A stretch of 64,000 bases of DNA from Ilumatobacter sp. (GTDB lineage: Bacteria; Actinomycetota; Acidimicrobiia; Acidimicrobiales; Ilumatobacteraceae), in contig NZ_JASJCS010000007.1 in NCBI RefSeq assembly GCF_030065885.1, positions 46,625 through 110,624 on the forward strand, in the 5' to 3' direction. The notes beneath the pieces are model-generated. The model was not told the origin of the DNA. It did no database searches and was given only the letters and a program-made list of their open reading frames with translations. Made by a program: the position numbers and the translations under genes. Positions 1 to 8,983 of this stretch are shown one piece after another (position 1 is the first letter of the stretch; each line of letters opens with the position of its first letter).

Positions 1-742
1 CGACGGCGTCGTACGAACCTGCGGCGAGGTCGAGGCCGTCGTCGAACGTCCAGAGGCCGTCGGACCAGAACCGCCACCGGGCGCCGCAGCCGTCGTTCGG
101 ACACAGACCGCCGACGTCGGACACCCCGGCAACCAGCTGTGGCGTATCGGCGCGGCCGTCCCGCTCGGCCTCGACGCGGGCGCGCTCGGCCTCGAAGAAG
201 TCGATCAGCGGGTCGTCGGGGCGGACCTCGACGAAGCAGAGATCGATCTCGGTGTCGCCGACGAGAACGATCGGTGCGTTGCCGTCGACTTCGCGGCCGC
301 AGTCGGTCGTGCCGGTCGCGAACTCCGCCAGGTCGAACTGGCCGACGAGCGCCTGCAGCACATCGAGCTCGTAGTCCGCGACGACGTCGCCGCGTGACGA
401 GCGCAGCACCACGGTCGCATCGGATCGGAACCCAAGATCGAAGTCGCAGCGGTCGCATTCGCCGCCGGGCATGCGGTACCGCGCGAGGAGCTTGCCCGAC
501 GCCGCCACGGCAGCGGGTGCCTGGGCCGTCGGCGGGGGCCGCGTGTCGGTCGGCTCGGTGCTGGGGTTGGGGACGGAGCCGGTCGTCGTCGTGGTGGCCG
601 CCGGTGACGACGCGGTCACCGACTCGGTGGGAGGCGTGCGTGCGTCGAGCGAAGCGGGGTCGATGGCGGCCTCGGGGTCGCCGCAGGCGACGGCGCCGAG
701 TGCGAGGAGGAGCAGGGGCGGCACGATGAGGCGCTGGCGCAT
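1..742 (-). CDS. putative lipoprotein (C-terminus runs off the window start)
   Basis: Reading from ATG at 742 on the minus strand gives MRQRLIVPPLLLLALGAVACGDPEA... with lipobox LGAVAC, a Thr/Pro-rich linker and an open frame to position 2. Not in the ORF track because it is truncated. Confidence 0.7.
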   Translation of the reverse strand, partial: MRQRLIVPPLLLLALGAVACGDPEAAIDPASLDARTPPTESVTASSPAATTTTTGSVPNPSTEPTDTRPPPTAQAPAAVAASGKLLARYRMPGGECDRCDFDLGFRSDATVVLRSSRGDVVADYELDVLQALVGQFDLAEFATGTTDCGREVDGNAPIVLVGDTEIDLCFVEVRPDDPLIDFFEAERARVEAERDGRADTPQLVAGVSDVGGLCPNDGCGARWRFWSDGLWTFDDGLDLAAGSYDAV

Positions 743-776
743 GGTGCTAGGACGTCGCTCGTCGACCGCGGGTTCC

Positions 777-1946
777 TCAGCCGAGCGCGGTCGTGAGGTC
801 GGCGATGAGGTCGGCTGGGTCCTCGAGGCCGACGCTGACCCGAACGAGGCCGTCGGTCACGCCGGTCAGCTCTTGCTCGGCGGGCGTCAGGCTGGCGTGG
901 GTCGTCGTCTTGGGGTGGCAGACGAGCGTCTCGGGCCCGCCGAGCGATGTCGCGCAGCGAGCGACCTGCAACCGGTCGATCAGTGCGCGGGCCGACTCGG
1001 TGCCGCCTGCCAGTTCGAAGGCGAGCACGGTGCCGTGCTGGCGCATCTGGCGCTTGGCGAGATCGTGCTGCGGGTGCGACGCCAAACCCGGGTAGTGGAC
1101 GGTGGTCACCGCCGGGTGCTGCTCGACCCACTCGGCGAGGTGCAACGCGGTCTCACACTGGTGTGCGGTCCGCACGGCCATCGTGCGGACGCCGCGCAGG
1201 GCGTTCAGGGCGTCGAACGGCGACGCCATGGCGCCGTGCAGCACGCCGTACCCCCAGATCGCGTCGATCAGGTCCTTCTCGCCCGCGATCACCCCGATCG
1301 TGGCGTCGTTGTGGCCGGCGATGCCCTTCGTGGCCGAGTGCACGACGAGGTCGACGCCGTGGGCGAGCGGTTGCTGACCGAGCGGCGTCGCGAACGTCGA
1401 GTCGACGACCGTGAACGGGCCCATGATCGAACCGAGCTCGTGGAGGTCGCACAGCTCGAGGCGCGGGTTGGACGGCGTCTCGGCCAGGACCATCGTGGTC
1501 TGCCCGGGGCGAACGGCGGCAGTGAAGGCGCTCGGGTCGGTGCCGTCGACGAGTGTCACCTCGATCCCGAGCCGTGCGCACGGGCCCTGCACGAACGCCA
1601 GTGTGCCGGCGTACAGCTGGCGGGCGGCGACGATGTGGTCACCGGCCGAGCACAGCGCGAACACGACCGATGCGATGGCGCCCATCCCCGAGGCGAACGC
1701 CATGGCGTCCTCGGCATCCTCGAGCTCGGCGACGGCTTCCTCGAACGACCGCACGGTCGGGTTGGCGTACCTGCCGTAGAACTCGTCGGCACGGAGCGCC
1801 GTCGCGCGCCGGTGGGCGTCGTCCATGCTGCCGGACTCCCAGACGCTCGACGCCCACAGCGCCGGCGCGAGCGACGAGGCGCTGGCGCGGCGGCCGGCAC
1901 GGATGGCGGCCGTGCTGGGCTTCACCGGGCGTTCGTCACGCGACAC
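777..1946 (-). CDS. Cys/Met metabolism PLP-dependent enzyme (cystathionine gamma-synthase/gamma-lyase-like)
   Basis: ORF 389 aa with YGRYANPTV, ASGMGAI, ETPSNP and VVHSATKGIAGHND (PLP lysine region), typical of trans-sulfuration enzymes. Confidence 0.88.
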   Translation of the reverse strand: MSRDERPVKPSTAAIRAGRRASASSLAPALWASSVWESGSMDDAHRRATALRADEFYGRYANPTVRSFEEAVAELEDAEDAMAFASGMGAIASVVFALCSAGDHIVAARQLYAGTLAFVQGPCARLGIEVTLVDGTDPSAFTAAVRPGQTTMVLAETPSNPRLELCDLHELGSIMGPFTVVDSTFATPLGQQPLAHGVDLVVHSATKGIAGHNDATIGVIAGEKDLIDAIWGYGVLHGAMASPFDALNALRGVRTMAVRTAHQCETALHLAEWVEQHPAVTTVHYPGLASHPQHDLAKRQMRQHGTVLAFELAGGTESARALIDRLQVARCATSLGGPETLVCHPKTTTHASLTPAEQELTGVTDGLVRVSVGLEDPADLIADLTTALG

Positions 1947-2346
1947 AGAACTCGTTGCCCTCGGGGTCGGCCATCACCATCCACCACTCGCCGTTCTCGT
2001 CGACGCGGCGGATCTCGGTGGCGCCGGCCTCGCGGAGCTCGGTGATCTTCGTCATCCTGGCGTCGTCGGTGCGACCAGCGCGGACGTCGAGGTGGACCCG
2101 GTTCTTGACGGTCTTCTTCTCGGGCACCCGCAGGAACAGGATCCGCGGGCCGACCTTGTCGGGGTCGACGATCGCCCCGATCGAGCCCGCCGGAGGGACC
2201 GGTACCCCGTTCGACCGGAGGAAGTCCTCCCACGACAGGTAGCCGGCCGGCGGTGGTTCCTCGACGTAGCCGAGCGCGGTCGACCAGAAGGCGCACATGA
2301 CGTGCGCGTCCTGACAGTCGATCGTGATCTGGAACGGCGTCCCCAT
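1936..2346 (-). CDS. VOC (glyoxalase-like) family protein
   Basis: ORF 136 aa: FQITIDCQDAHVMCAFWSTALGY...ILFLRVPEKKTVKNRVHLDV...MADPEGNEFCVA. Confidence 0.8.
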   Translation of the reverse strand: MGTPFQITIDCQDAHVMCAFWSTALGYVEEPPPAGYLSWEDFLRSNGVPVPPAGSIGAIVDPDKVGPRILFLRVPEKKTVKNRVHLDVRAGRTDDARMTKITELREAGATEIRRVDENGEWWMVMADPEGNEFCVA

Positions 2347-2364
2347 CGGTCGTACGGTACAGCC

Positions 2365-2715
2365 ATGGCCATCGGCAGCCTGAACGAGATCGTGTTCGAC
2401 TCCTCAAACCCCGAGGCCCTCGCCCGTTTCTGGCAGGCGCTGATCGGTGGCGAGGTCGAGGTCGAGGGCGACGACTGGGCCGCGCTCGACGGCGATGCCG
2501 ACGGGTTCTACATCGTGTTCCAGCGCGTTTCCGAGCGGAAGTCGGCCAAGAACCGCCTGCGCCTGAACGTCGACGTCGACGATCTCGAGTCGGCCACCGA
2601 CGACGCCGAGCTGCTCGGCGCCCGCAAGATCGGTGGCACCGACGACCACGGGAACGGCACGTTCCAGGTCATGGCCGACCCGGATGGCAACGAGTTCTGC
2701 CTGCTCGCCACCTGA
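2365..2715 (+). CDS. VOC (glyoxalase-like) family protein
   Basis: Within ORF 1825..2715, ATG 2365: MAIGSLNEIVFDSSNPEALARFWQALIGGEVEV...NRLRLNVDVDD...MADPDGNEFCLLAT. Confidence 0.8.
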   Translation: MAIGSLNEIVFDSSNPEALARFWQALIGGEVEVEGDDWAALDGDADGFYIVFQRVSERKSAKNRLRLNVDVDDLESATDDAELLGARKIGGTDDHGNGTFQVMADPDGNEFCLLAT

Positions 2716-2748
2716 CGCCGCGCCCGGCAACCCGGCCCGGGGCGGGTC

Positions 2749-3546
2749 TCAGCCCCGCAGCCGCTCGACGATCTCGTCGTGGAGGTGGCCGTTCGAGCTG
2801 ATCGCCGCCGGGCCGAGGTGGGTCCCGTCCCCGAGTCGGTTGGTCAGGCGACCGCCGGCCTCCTCGACGACGACCTTGACGGCCGCGATGTCGTACGGCG
2901 CGACGCCGACCGCGTCGATCGCGACGTCGAGGCCGCCTTCCGCGACGAGGCAGTGTTGCCAGAAGTCGCCGAACCCGCGGGCTCGCCGCGCCTGCTGGGC
3001 GATCGCCGCGAGCTCGCCCGTGAGGCCCAGCTCGTCCCAGCCGGCGCTGAACGTCACGCTGACCTGCGCGAGGGCGAGCTCGGCGACGTCGGAGACCCCG
3101 ATGCGCCGACCGTCGACGTGAGCGCCGTGCCCGCTGGCACCCCACCACCGCCGGCCGAGCGCCGGCGCCGAGACGACGCCGACGACCGGCGCGTCGTCGT
3201 GGGTCAGCGCGATCAACGTCGCCCACACCGGCAATCCGCGCACGAATCCCGACGTGCCGTCGATCGGATCGACGATCCACCGCCACGGCGATCGGGCGTC
3301 GCCTTGCAGACCGTGCTCTTCGCCGAGGAATCCGTGTGCCGGGCGTTCGGCGAGTACGCGGTTCGCGAGCAGTGCCTCGGCCTGCCGGTCGACCTCGGTG
3401 ACCTCGGTGCGGTCGTCCTTCCAGCCGAGCGTGAAGTCGGCGCTCTCGAACCGCGGCAACGTGAACCCGTCGGCGGCGTCCGCCAGCGACAGCGCGAAGG
3501 CCAGCTCGCCGTCGAGGTCGTGCGCCATCGGCGTGCCGTCAGCCAT
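2749..3546 (-). CDS. hisN: inositol monophosphatase family protein (histidinol-phosphatase-like)
   Basis: Within ORF 2749..3843: GEEHG, WIVDPIDGTSGFVRGLPVW, VAPYDIAAVKVVVEEAGG motifs; start taken at the ATG ending at 3546. Confidence 0.8.
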   Translation of the reverse strand: MADGTPMAHDLDGELAFALSLADAADGFTLPRFESADFTLGWKDDRTEVTEVDRQAEALLANRVLAERPAHGFLGEEHGLQGDARSPWRWIVDPIDGTSGFVRGLPVWATLIALTHDDAPVVGVVSAPALGRRWWGASGHGAHVDGRRIGVSDVAELALAQVSVTFSAGWDELGLTGELAAIAQQARRARGFGDFWQHCLVAEGGLDVAIDAVGVAPYDIAAVKVVVEEAGGRLTNRLGDGTHLGPAAISSNGHLHDEIVERLRG

Positions 3547-3563
3547 CGAGCATCGGCAGCCGG

Positions 3564-5507
3564 CTAGCGGGCGTCGAGCTGCGCCCGGACGCTGGCGGCG
3601 ATGCCGGTCGCGTCGAGACCGAGGCGGGCGAGGATCTGGCGTGGGTCTCCGTGCGGGACGAACCGCGTCGGGATGCCGAGGGGGTCGATCATGACGTCGG
3701 GCGAGAGCGCCGCGATCTGGTCGGCGATGGTCATGCCGATGCCACCGTCCCGGATGCCGTCCTCGACCGTGACCACGACCCTGCACGACGCGGCCGCCTC
3801 GATCATCGCGGGGTCGATCGGAGCGCACGACCGGGCGTCCCACACCTCGACGTCGATGCCCTCGGCCGCCAGGGTGTCGGCGGCCTTGAGGGCGTGCTCG
3901 AGCATCCGCCCGATCGCCAGGATCACGGCGGCGCCGTCACCCGGTCGAGCCAGCCGGGCCGCGAGACCGGATCCCACCTCGGATTCGGCGACCTGACGCG
4001 CCGAGCCGCGTGGGTAGCGGATGACGACCGGACCGTCGTCGGCGAGGTCGACGGCGTCGTCGAGCATCTGGTGGAGCTCTTGGGCGCTCGATGGCGCGAG
4101 CACGCGCATGCCCGGCACCTTGGCGAGCAGCGCCATGTCGTACACGCCGTGATGGCTGGCGCCGTCGGGTCCGGTGATGCCGGCGCGGTCGAGGCAGAAG
4201 ACGACTGGCAGACGGTGCATCGCCACGTCGTAGACGACCTGGTCCCAGGCCCGGTTGAGGAACGTCGAGTAGATCGCCACCACCGGCCGTAGACCCCACA
4301 TCGCCATGCCGGCGGCGCCGGCGACGGCGTGTTGCTCGGCGATGCCGACGTCGAAGCAGCGGTCGGGGAACCGCTCCTCGAACGGGAGCAGACCGGTCGG
4401 GCCCGGCATCGCGGCGGTGACCGCGACGATCCGCTCGTCGCGCTCGGCGACCTTGATGACCCCCTCCGCGAACGCCTGCGTGTAGCCGGTGGGCACCGCC
4501 TTGGGCGGACCGTGCAACGGGTCGAAGACGGGCGCGTCGTGGAGGTGCTTCTCGTCGTCGTCCTCGGCGGGGGAGTAGCCGCGACCCTTCTGGGTGAGCA
4601 CGTGGACGATGATCGGTCCCTCGACCGAGAGCTCCTCGGCGTTGCGGAACGCAGCCTCCATCTCCTCGATGTTGTGGCCGTCGACCGGGCCGACGTAGCG
4701 CACCCCCAGCGCCTCGAAGAACGACGGCGGCTGGAGGAACTCGCGGACGCCGGCCTTGAACGCCTCCATCGCCTTCTCGGCCTGCGGGCCGACACCGGGC
4801 AGGTTGTGCAGGAAGTCCTCGAGCCGGCGCTGCCGCCGCACGTACACCGGGTTCAGCCGGATGTCGGTGAGCGCGTGGGCGAGACGGTCGGTGAGCTTGT
4901 CGGGGATGCTCGGGTGGTGGGCCCGCTCGTCGACGCCCTGAGCGTTGGCCGACAGGTTCGAGACCGTAGGCGCGTAGCTGCGTCCGTTGTCGTTGAGGAC
5001 GATGATGACCTGGCGCTTGCTGTGACCCAGGTTGTTGAGCGCCTCGTAGGCCATGCCGCCGGTCATCGCACCGTCGCCGATGACGGCGACGATGTGGCGG
5101 TGATCGTCGACGCCGGCGTCGCGGGCGATCGCCATGCCGTACGCGTAGCTGAGCACCGTCGACGCGTGGCTGTTCTCGATGTGGTCGTGGCGGCTCTCTT
5201 CGCGGCTCGGGTAGCCGGACAGACCGCCCTCTTGGCGGAGCTGTTCGAACTGGTTGCGCCGGCCGGTGACGATCTTGTGCACATAGGCCTGGTGGCCGGT
5301 GTCCCACAGGATCGCGTCGGTCGGCGACTCGAAGACGCGGTGCAGCGCGAGCGACAACTCGACGGCGCCGAGGTTCGAGCCGAGGTGACCGCCGGTCTCG
5401 CTGACGGCGGCGACGATGAAGTCTCGGATCTCGCCGCCGAGCGCGTCGAGCTCGGCGTACGACAGGCCGCGGAGGTCGGCGGGTTCGTTCACGCGCTCGA
5501 GGAACAT
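3564..5507 (-). CDS. dxs: 1-deoxy-D-xylulose-5-phosphate synthase
   Basis: ORF 647 aa with GGHLGSNLGAVELSLALHRVF, DTGHQAYVHKIVTGR, GDGAMTGGMAYEALNN, TPGDGATHHG-like DGASHHGVYD. Confidence 0.95.
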   Translation of the reverse strand: MFLERVNEPADLRGLSYAELDALGGEIRDFIVAAVSETGGHLGSNLGAVELSLALHRVFESPTDAILWDTGHQAYVHKIVTGRRNQFEQLRQEGGLSGYPSREESRHDHIENSHASTVLSYAYGMAIARDAGVDDHRHIVAVIGDGAMTGGMAYEALNNLGHSKRQVIIVLNDNGRSYAPTVSNLSANAQGVDERAHHPSIPDKLTDRLAHALTDIRLNPVYVRRQRRLEDFLHNLPGVGPQAEKAMEAFKAGVREFLQPPSFFEALGVRYVGPVDGHNIEEMEAAFRNAEELSVEGPIIVHVLTQKGRGYSPAEDDDEKHLHDAPVFDPLHGPPKAVPTGYTQAFAEGVIKVAERDERIVAVTAAMPGPTGLLPFEERFPDRCFDVGIAEQHAVAGAAGMAMWGLRPVVAIYSTFLNRAWDQVVYDVAMHRLPVVFCLDRAGITGPDGASHHGVYDMALLAKVPGMRVLAPSSAQELHQMLDDAVDLADDGPVVIRYPRGSARQVAESEVGSGLAARLARPGDGAAVILAIGRMLEHALKAADTLAAEGIDVEVWDARSCAPIDPAMIEAAASCRVVVTVEDGIRDGGIGMTIADQIAALSPDVMIDPLGIPTRFVPHGDPRQILARLGLDATGIAASVRAQLDAR

Positions 5508-5734
5508 GTGTCGGTCACGCTACCGGTGACCCAGAGGGCCTGCGCATTCAGCTCGCCGTTCCCGACGCCTCGGGCCGTCCCGGGGGAGAGCGCGGGCACA
5601 GAGGCGAGCGGGGCCCCGGATGCGCGGCGTCGACGGCGAGGTCTCGAGGCGCCGACCCCGAGGGCCTCGCGCACTTCCGGTCCGGCCCGTCGGCGGAGCC
5701 CGTCCCGAACGGTCACCGGACGTACGCTGCGACC

Positions 5735-7348
5735 ATGACGCGGATCGAAGGACATGCCGGGCAGCAGACGGTCGCAGCACTCCAGCAGTTCGGCACCGAC
5801 GTGATGTTCACGCTCAACGGCGGTCACATCTGGCCGTTCTACGAGGCGGCGCGCGATCGCGGCATGCGCGTCGTCGACACCCGCCACGAGCAGTCGGCCG
5901 CGTTCGCGGCCGAGGCCTACGCCAAGCTGACCCGACAACCGGGTGTCGCTGCGCTCACCGCAGGGCCCGGCGTCACCAACGGCGTGTCCGCCGTGACCTC
6001 CGCGATGTTCAACGGCTCACCGGTGGTGGTGCTCGGCGGGCGGGCGCCGTCGGCTCGGTGGGGCGCCGGCTCGCTGCAGGAGTTCGATCACGTGCCCGTC
6101 ATGGCGCCGATCACGAAGTACGCCGCCACGGTCGGCGACGCCGGTGTCGCCGGCCAGCAGGTGCACGAAGCCACCCGCACCGCTACCGAACCGCATCGCG
6201 GACCGGTCTTCCTCGACTTCCCGCTCGACGTCTTCGGACCGTCCTCGGGTGAGATCCCCTCGGGTGGCGCGGCGAGCGGCCAGGCGCCCGATCACGAGCT
6301 CGTCGAACGACTCGCCCGTGCCGTCGCCGGCGCGGAACGTCCGGCGTTCCTGGTGGGCAGCGACGCCTACTGGGACGGCGCATGGGTCGAGCTCGAGGCC
6401 GCCGCCACCGCGCTCGGGGTGCCGTGCTTCTTCAACGGGCTCGGACGGGGGATGCTGCCGGCCGACCACCCGCACGCCTTCCTGCGCACCAGGGGCATGC
6501 TCAAGCAACGCGCCGACCTCGTCGTCGTGATCGGGACGCCGCTCGACTTCCGGGTGGGCTTCGGCACGTTCGGTGACGCCACGGTTGCCCACGTCGTCGA
6601 CGCCGCCTCGCAGGTCGCCGACCACGCCGAGGTGCTGACCGTCGTCGGCGACATCAGCACCGTGCTGGCAGAGATGGCGAACTTCGCCGGCCATCGACGC
6701 GACCACGGGCCGTGGATGAGCGAGTTGCGCGATGCCGAGTTGGCCGCGGTCGCTGCCGAGGTCCCCCTGCTCGAGGCCGAGACCGAGCTCATCAAGCCGA
6801 CGCGTGTCTACGGCGAGCTGCGCAAGCGGCTCGAGCGCGACGCGGTCGTGATCTGCGACGGCGGTGACTTCGTCTCGTACGCGGGGAAGTACGTCGAGGT
6901 GCACCAGCCGGGCGGCTGGCTCGACACCGGCCCGTTCGGCTGCCTCGGGAGCGGTCTCGGCTCGGCGATCGCGGCCCGCGTCGTCCGGCCGGACGCACAG
7001 ATCGTGCTGATGCTCGGCGACGGCGCCGCCGGCTTCTCGCTGATGGACGTCGACACGCTCGTGCGCCACCAGCTGCCCGTCGTGATGGTGGTCGGCAACA
7101 ACGGCATCTGGGGCCTGGAGAAGCACCCGATGCAGGCGATCTACGGCTGGGACATGGCGTGCGACCTGCAGCCCGACACGCGCTACGACGACGTCGTGAA
7201 GGCGCTCGGCGGCGACGGCGAGACCGTCACCGAACCCGGGCAGGTCGGCGCGGCGCTCGACCGGGCGTTCGCGAGCGGCGTGCCGTACCTCGTGAACGTG
7301 ATGACCGACCCGGGCGACGTCTACCCCAGAACGAGCAACCTCGCCTGA
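5735..7348 (+). CDS. thiamine pyrophosphate-dependent enzyme, acetolactate synthase-like
   Basis: ORF 537 aa: DTRHEQSAAFAAEAYAKLTRQPGVAALTAGPGVTNGVSAV; C-terminal GDGAAGFSLMDVDTLVRHQLPVVMVVGNN TPP motif. Confidence 0.88.
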   Translation: MTRIEGHAGQQTVAALQQFGTDVMFTLNGGHIWPFYEAARDRGMRVVDTRHEQSAAFAAEAYAKLTRQPGVAALTAGPGVTNGVSAVTSAMFNGSPVVVLGGRAPSARWGAGSLQEFDHVPVMAPITKYAATVGDAGVAGQQVHEATRTATEPHRGPVFLDFPLDVFGPSSGEIPSGGAASGQAPDHELVERLARAVAGAERPAFLVGSDAYWDGAWVELEAAATALGVPCFFNGLGRGMLPADHPHAFLRTRGMLKQRADLVVVIGTPLDFRVGFGTFGDATVAHVVDAASQVADHAEVLTVVGDISTVLAEMANFAGHRRDHGPWMSELRDAELAAVAAEVPLLEAETELIKPTRVYGELRKRLERDAVVICDGGDFVSYAGKYVEVHQPGGWLDTGPFGCLGSGLGSAIAARVVRPDAQIVLMLGDGAAGFSLMDVDTLVRHQLPVVMVVGNNGIWGLEKHPMQAIYGWDMACDLQPDTRYDDVVKALGGDGETVTEPGQVGAALDRAFASGVPYLVNVMTDPGDVYPRTSNLA

Positions 7349-7433
7349 GCGCCGCGGCGTCGGCGTCGCACACGCGGCCTCACCGTCGACCCGCGGGACG
7401 GGCCGCCGCTGGGTCGACGCGTCGACCCGCTCG

Positions 7434-8492
7434 TCACCACATGCCGTCGCAGATCGAGCCGGGAGCGGGGATCACCGACCCGTCGGCGGTGATGTCGACG
7501 AGCTCGAGCTCGGCGCGGAGGAAGCCGATCAGATCGGCTTCGGTCGCCGGCAGCGCGCCGTCGTGCTCGATCAGGTACGCCTCGATCGCCACCTCCATCG
7601 TGCGGCGCGACCGGGTGCACTCCTCCTCGATCGCCACCGAATCGCCGTCGGTGTCGCGCGGCGGCGTCAGGTCGATGCCGGCGCACTCGCTGCCGGCGAC
7701 GGCGGCCGGGGCGCCGTCGACGAGGTCGAGCCGTTCGTCGAGCTTGCCCAGCAGCCCGGCGTCGACGAGATCCTGCTCGGTCGGCTCGGCGGCGCCGGGG
7801 AACTTCGCAATGTACGCCTCGCGTGCGACCACGAGTGTCCGTGCCGAAGCCCGGCAGGCGCTCGTGAACTCGGCGACGGTCGGGTCGACGCATCCCGAGC
7901 CGGCGACCGGCACGAGGCGATCGTCGGCCGTCTGCCAGCGGCCAACGGGTTGGTCGAGGAACCCGTCGAGCTCCTCGAGCGCGCCGGGGCCCTCGCCGCG
8001 TTCGGCGGCGAAGCGCTCGACGCCGGCGTAGATGACCGCCAGCTCCCTCGCGCAGTCGGGCCCGCCGACGAGGTCGACGTCGGCAGCGCTGAACTCGGCG
8101 TAGATCTCGTCGGCATTCTGCAGCGGCTCGGTCGACGTGACGATCTCGGCCTCCGGGATGTCGGCGGGCACGACGCCGCAGCCGGGGTCGGCTGGGACGA
8201 GTGCGCCGTCGCGGACGTCCCACAACGTCGATTCGTCGCGGAGGTACTCCTCGGCGACGAGCGCCGCCTCGTCGGGCGCCGGTTCGCCCTGCATCACCTC
8301 GTAGACGTCGAGGGCGGTGCGCAGGGCCGACGCATCCGCGTTGCACGCGGCCGGGTCGGCCTGCTCGATCGCTTCGAGACCCGGCTCGACGACGGCGTCG
8401 CGGAGGGCGCCCGATTCCGTGCCGTCGACGGACGCGCACGACGCGACCGCAAGCGCTGCGGCGGCGGTGCGTGTCAGTCGGCGCGGCAGCAC
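7434..8492 (-). CDS. lipoprotein with four tandem Cys-bounded pilin-like repeat modules
   Basis: GTG at 8492 in the frame of ORF 7434..8963; lipobox LAVASC; four ~57 aa modules each starting and ending in Cys (see findings). Confidence 0.7.
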   Translation of the reverse strand: MLPRRLTRTAAAALAVASCASVDGTESGALRDAVVEPGLEAIEQADPAACNADASALRTALDVYEVMQGEPAPDEAALVAEEYLRDESTLWDVRDGALVPADPGCGVVPADIPEAEIVTSTEPLQNADEIYAEFSAADVDLVGGPDCARELAVIYAGVERFAAERGEGPGALEELDGFLDQPVGRWQTADDRLVPVAGSGCVDPTVAEFTSACRASARTLVVAREAYIAKFPGAAEPTEQDLVDAGLLGKLDERLDLVDGAPAAVAGSECAGIDLTPPRDTDGDSVAIEEECTRSRRTMEVAIEAYLIEHDGALPATEADLIGFLRAELELVDITADGSVIPAPGSICDGMW

Positions 8493-8860
8493 TTGGACAT
8501 GAACTTCTCGACGTCGATCATCACCCGGGTGACCTTGCCGGCCGCGATGAGGCCACCGGCATCCGACGCCGTGACGGTGAACGTGATGCGGCGGCCCTCG
8601 ATCTTCTCGAGCTGGGCCTCGACGGTGACCTCGGCGCCGACGGGCGTCGGCTGGAGGTGGTCGATCTGCACGCGCATGCCCACCGACGACTGGCCCTCTT
8701 CGAGCACGCCGGTGAGCGCATCGACGGTCGCTTGTTCGAAGAGGGCGACGAGGCGCGGGGTGCCGAGCACGTCGACATCGCCCGAACCGAGCGCCACCGC
8801 CGTGTCGTCTGCACTGACGATGAGCTTCGCCTCGCCCTTGAGACCCACCGCTACGTTCAC
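8474..8860 (-). CDS. thioesterase-like (hotdog fold) protein
   Basis: C-terminal part of ORF 8474..10396; GTG 8860: VNVAVGLKGEAKLIVSADDTAVALGSGDVDVLGTPRLVALFEQAT...GRRITFTVTASD. Resembles FlK-type fluoroacetyl-CoA thioesterases. Confidence 0.75.
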   Translation of the reverse strand: MNVAVGLKGEAKLIVSADDTAVALGSGDVDVLGTPRLVALFEQATVDALTGVLEEGQSSVGMRVQIDHLQPTPVGAEVTVEAQLEKIEGRRITFTVTASDAGGLIAAGKVTRVMIDVEKFMSKCCRAD

Positions 8861-8983
8861 CGCGCGACACGCTAACGCCGCGCGCGCCCCCTTTGTCGAA
8901 CACTCCGTGTGACGGTTGCGTGACGGTGGGAAGTACCGGAGGAGGGTGTCTCGAACGCCCCACGAGACACGTAGCCTGAGCCG

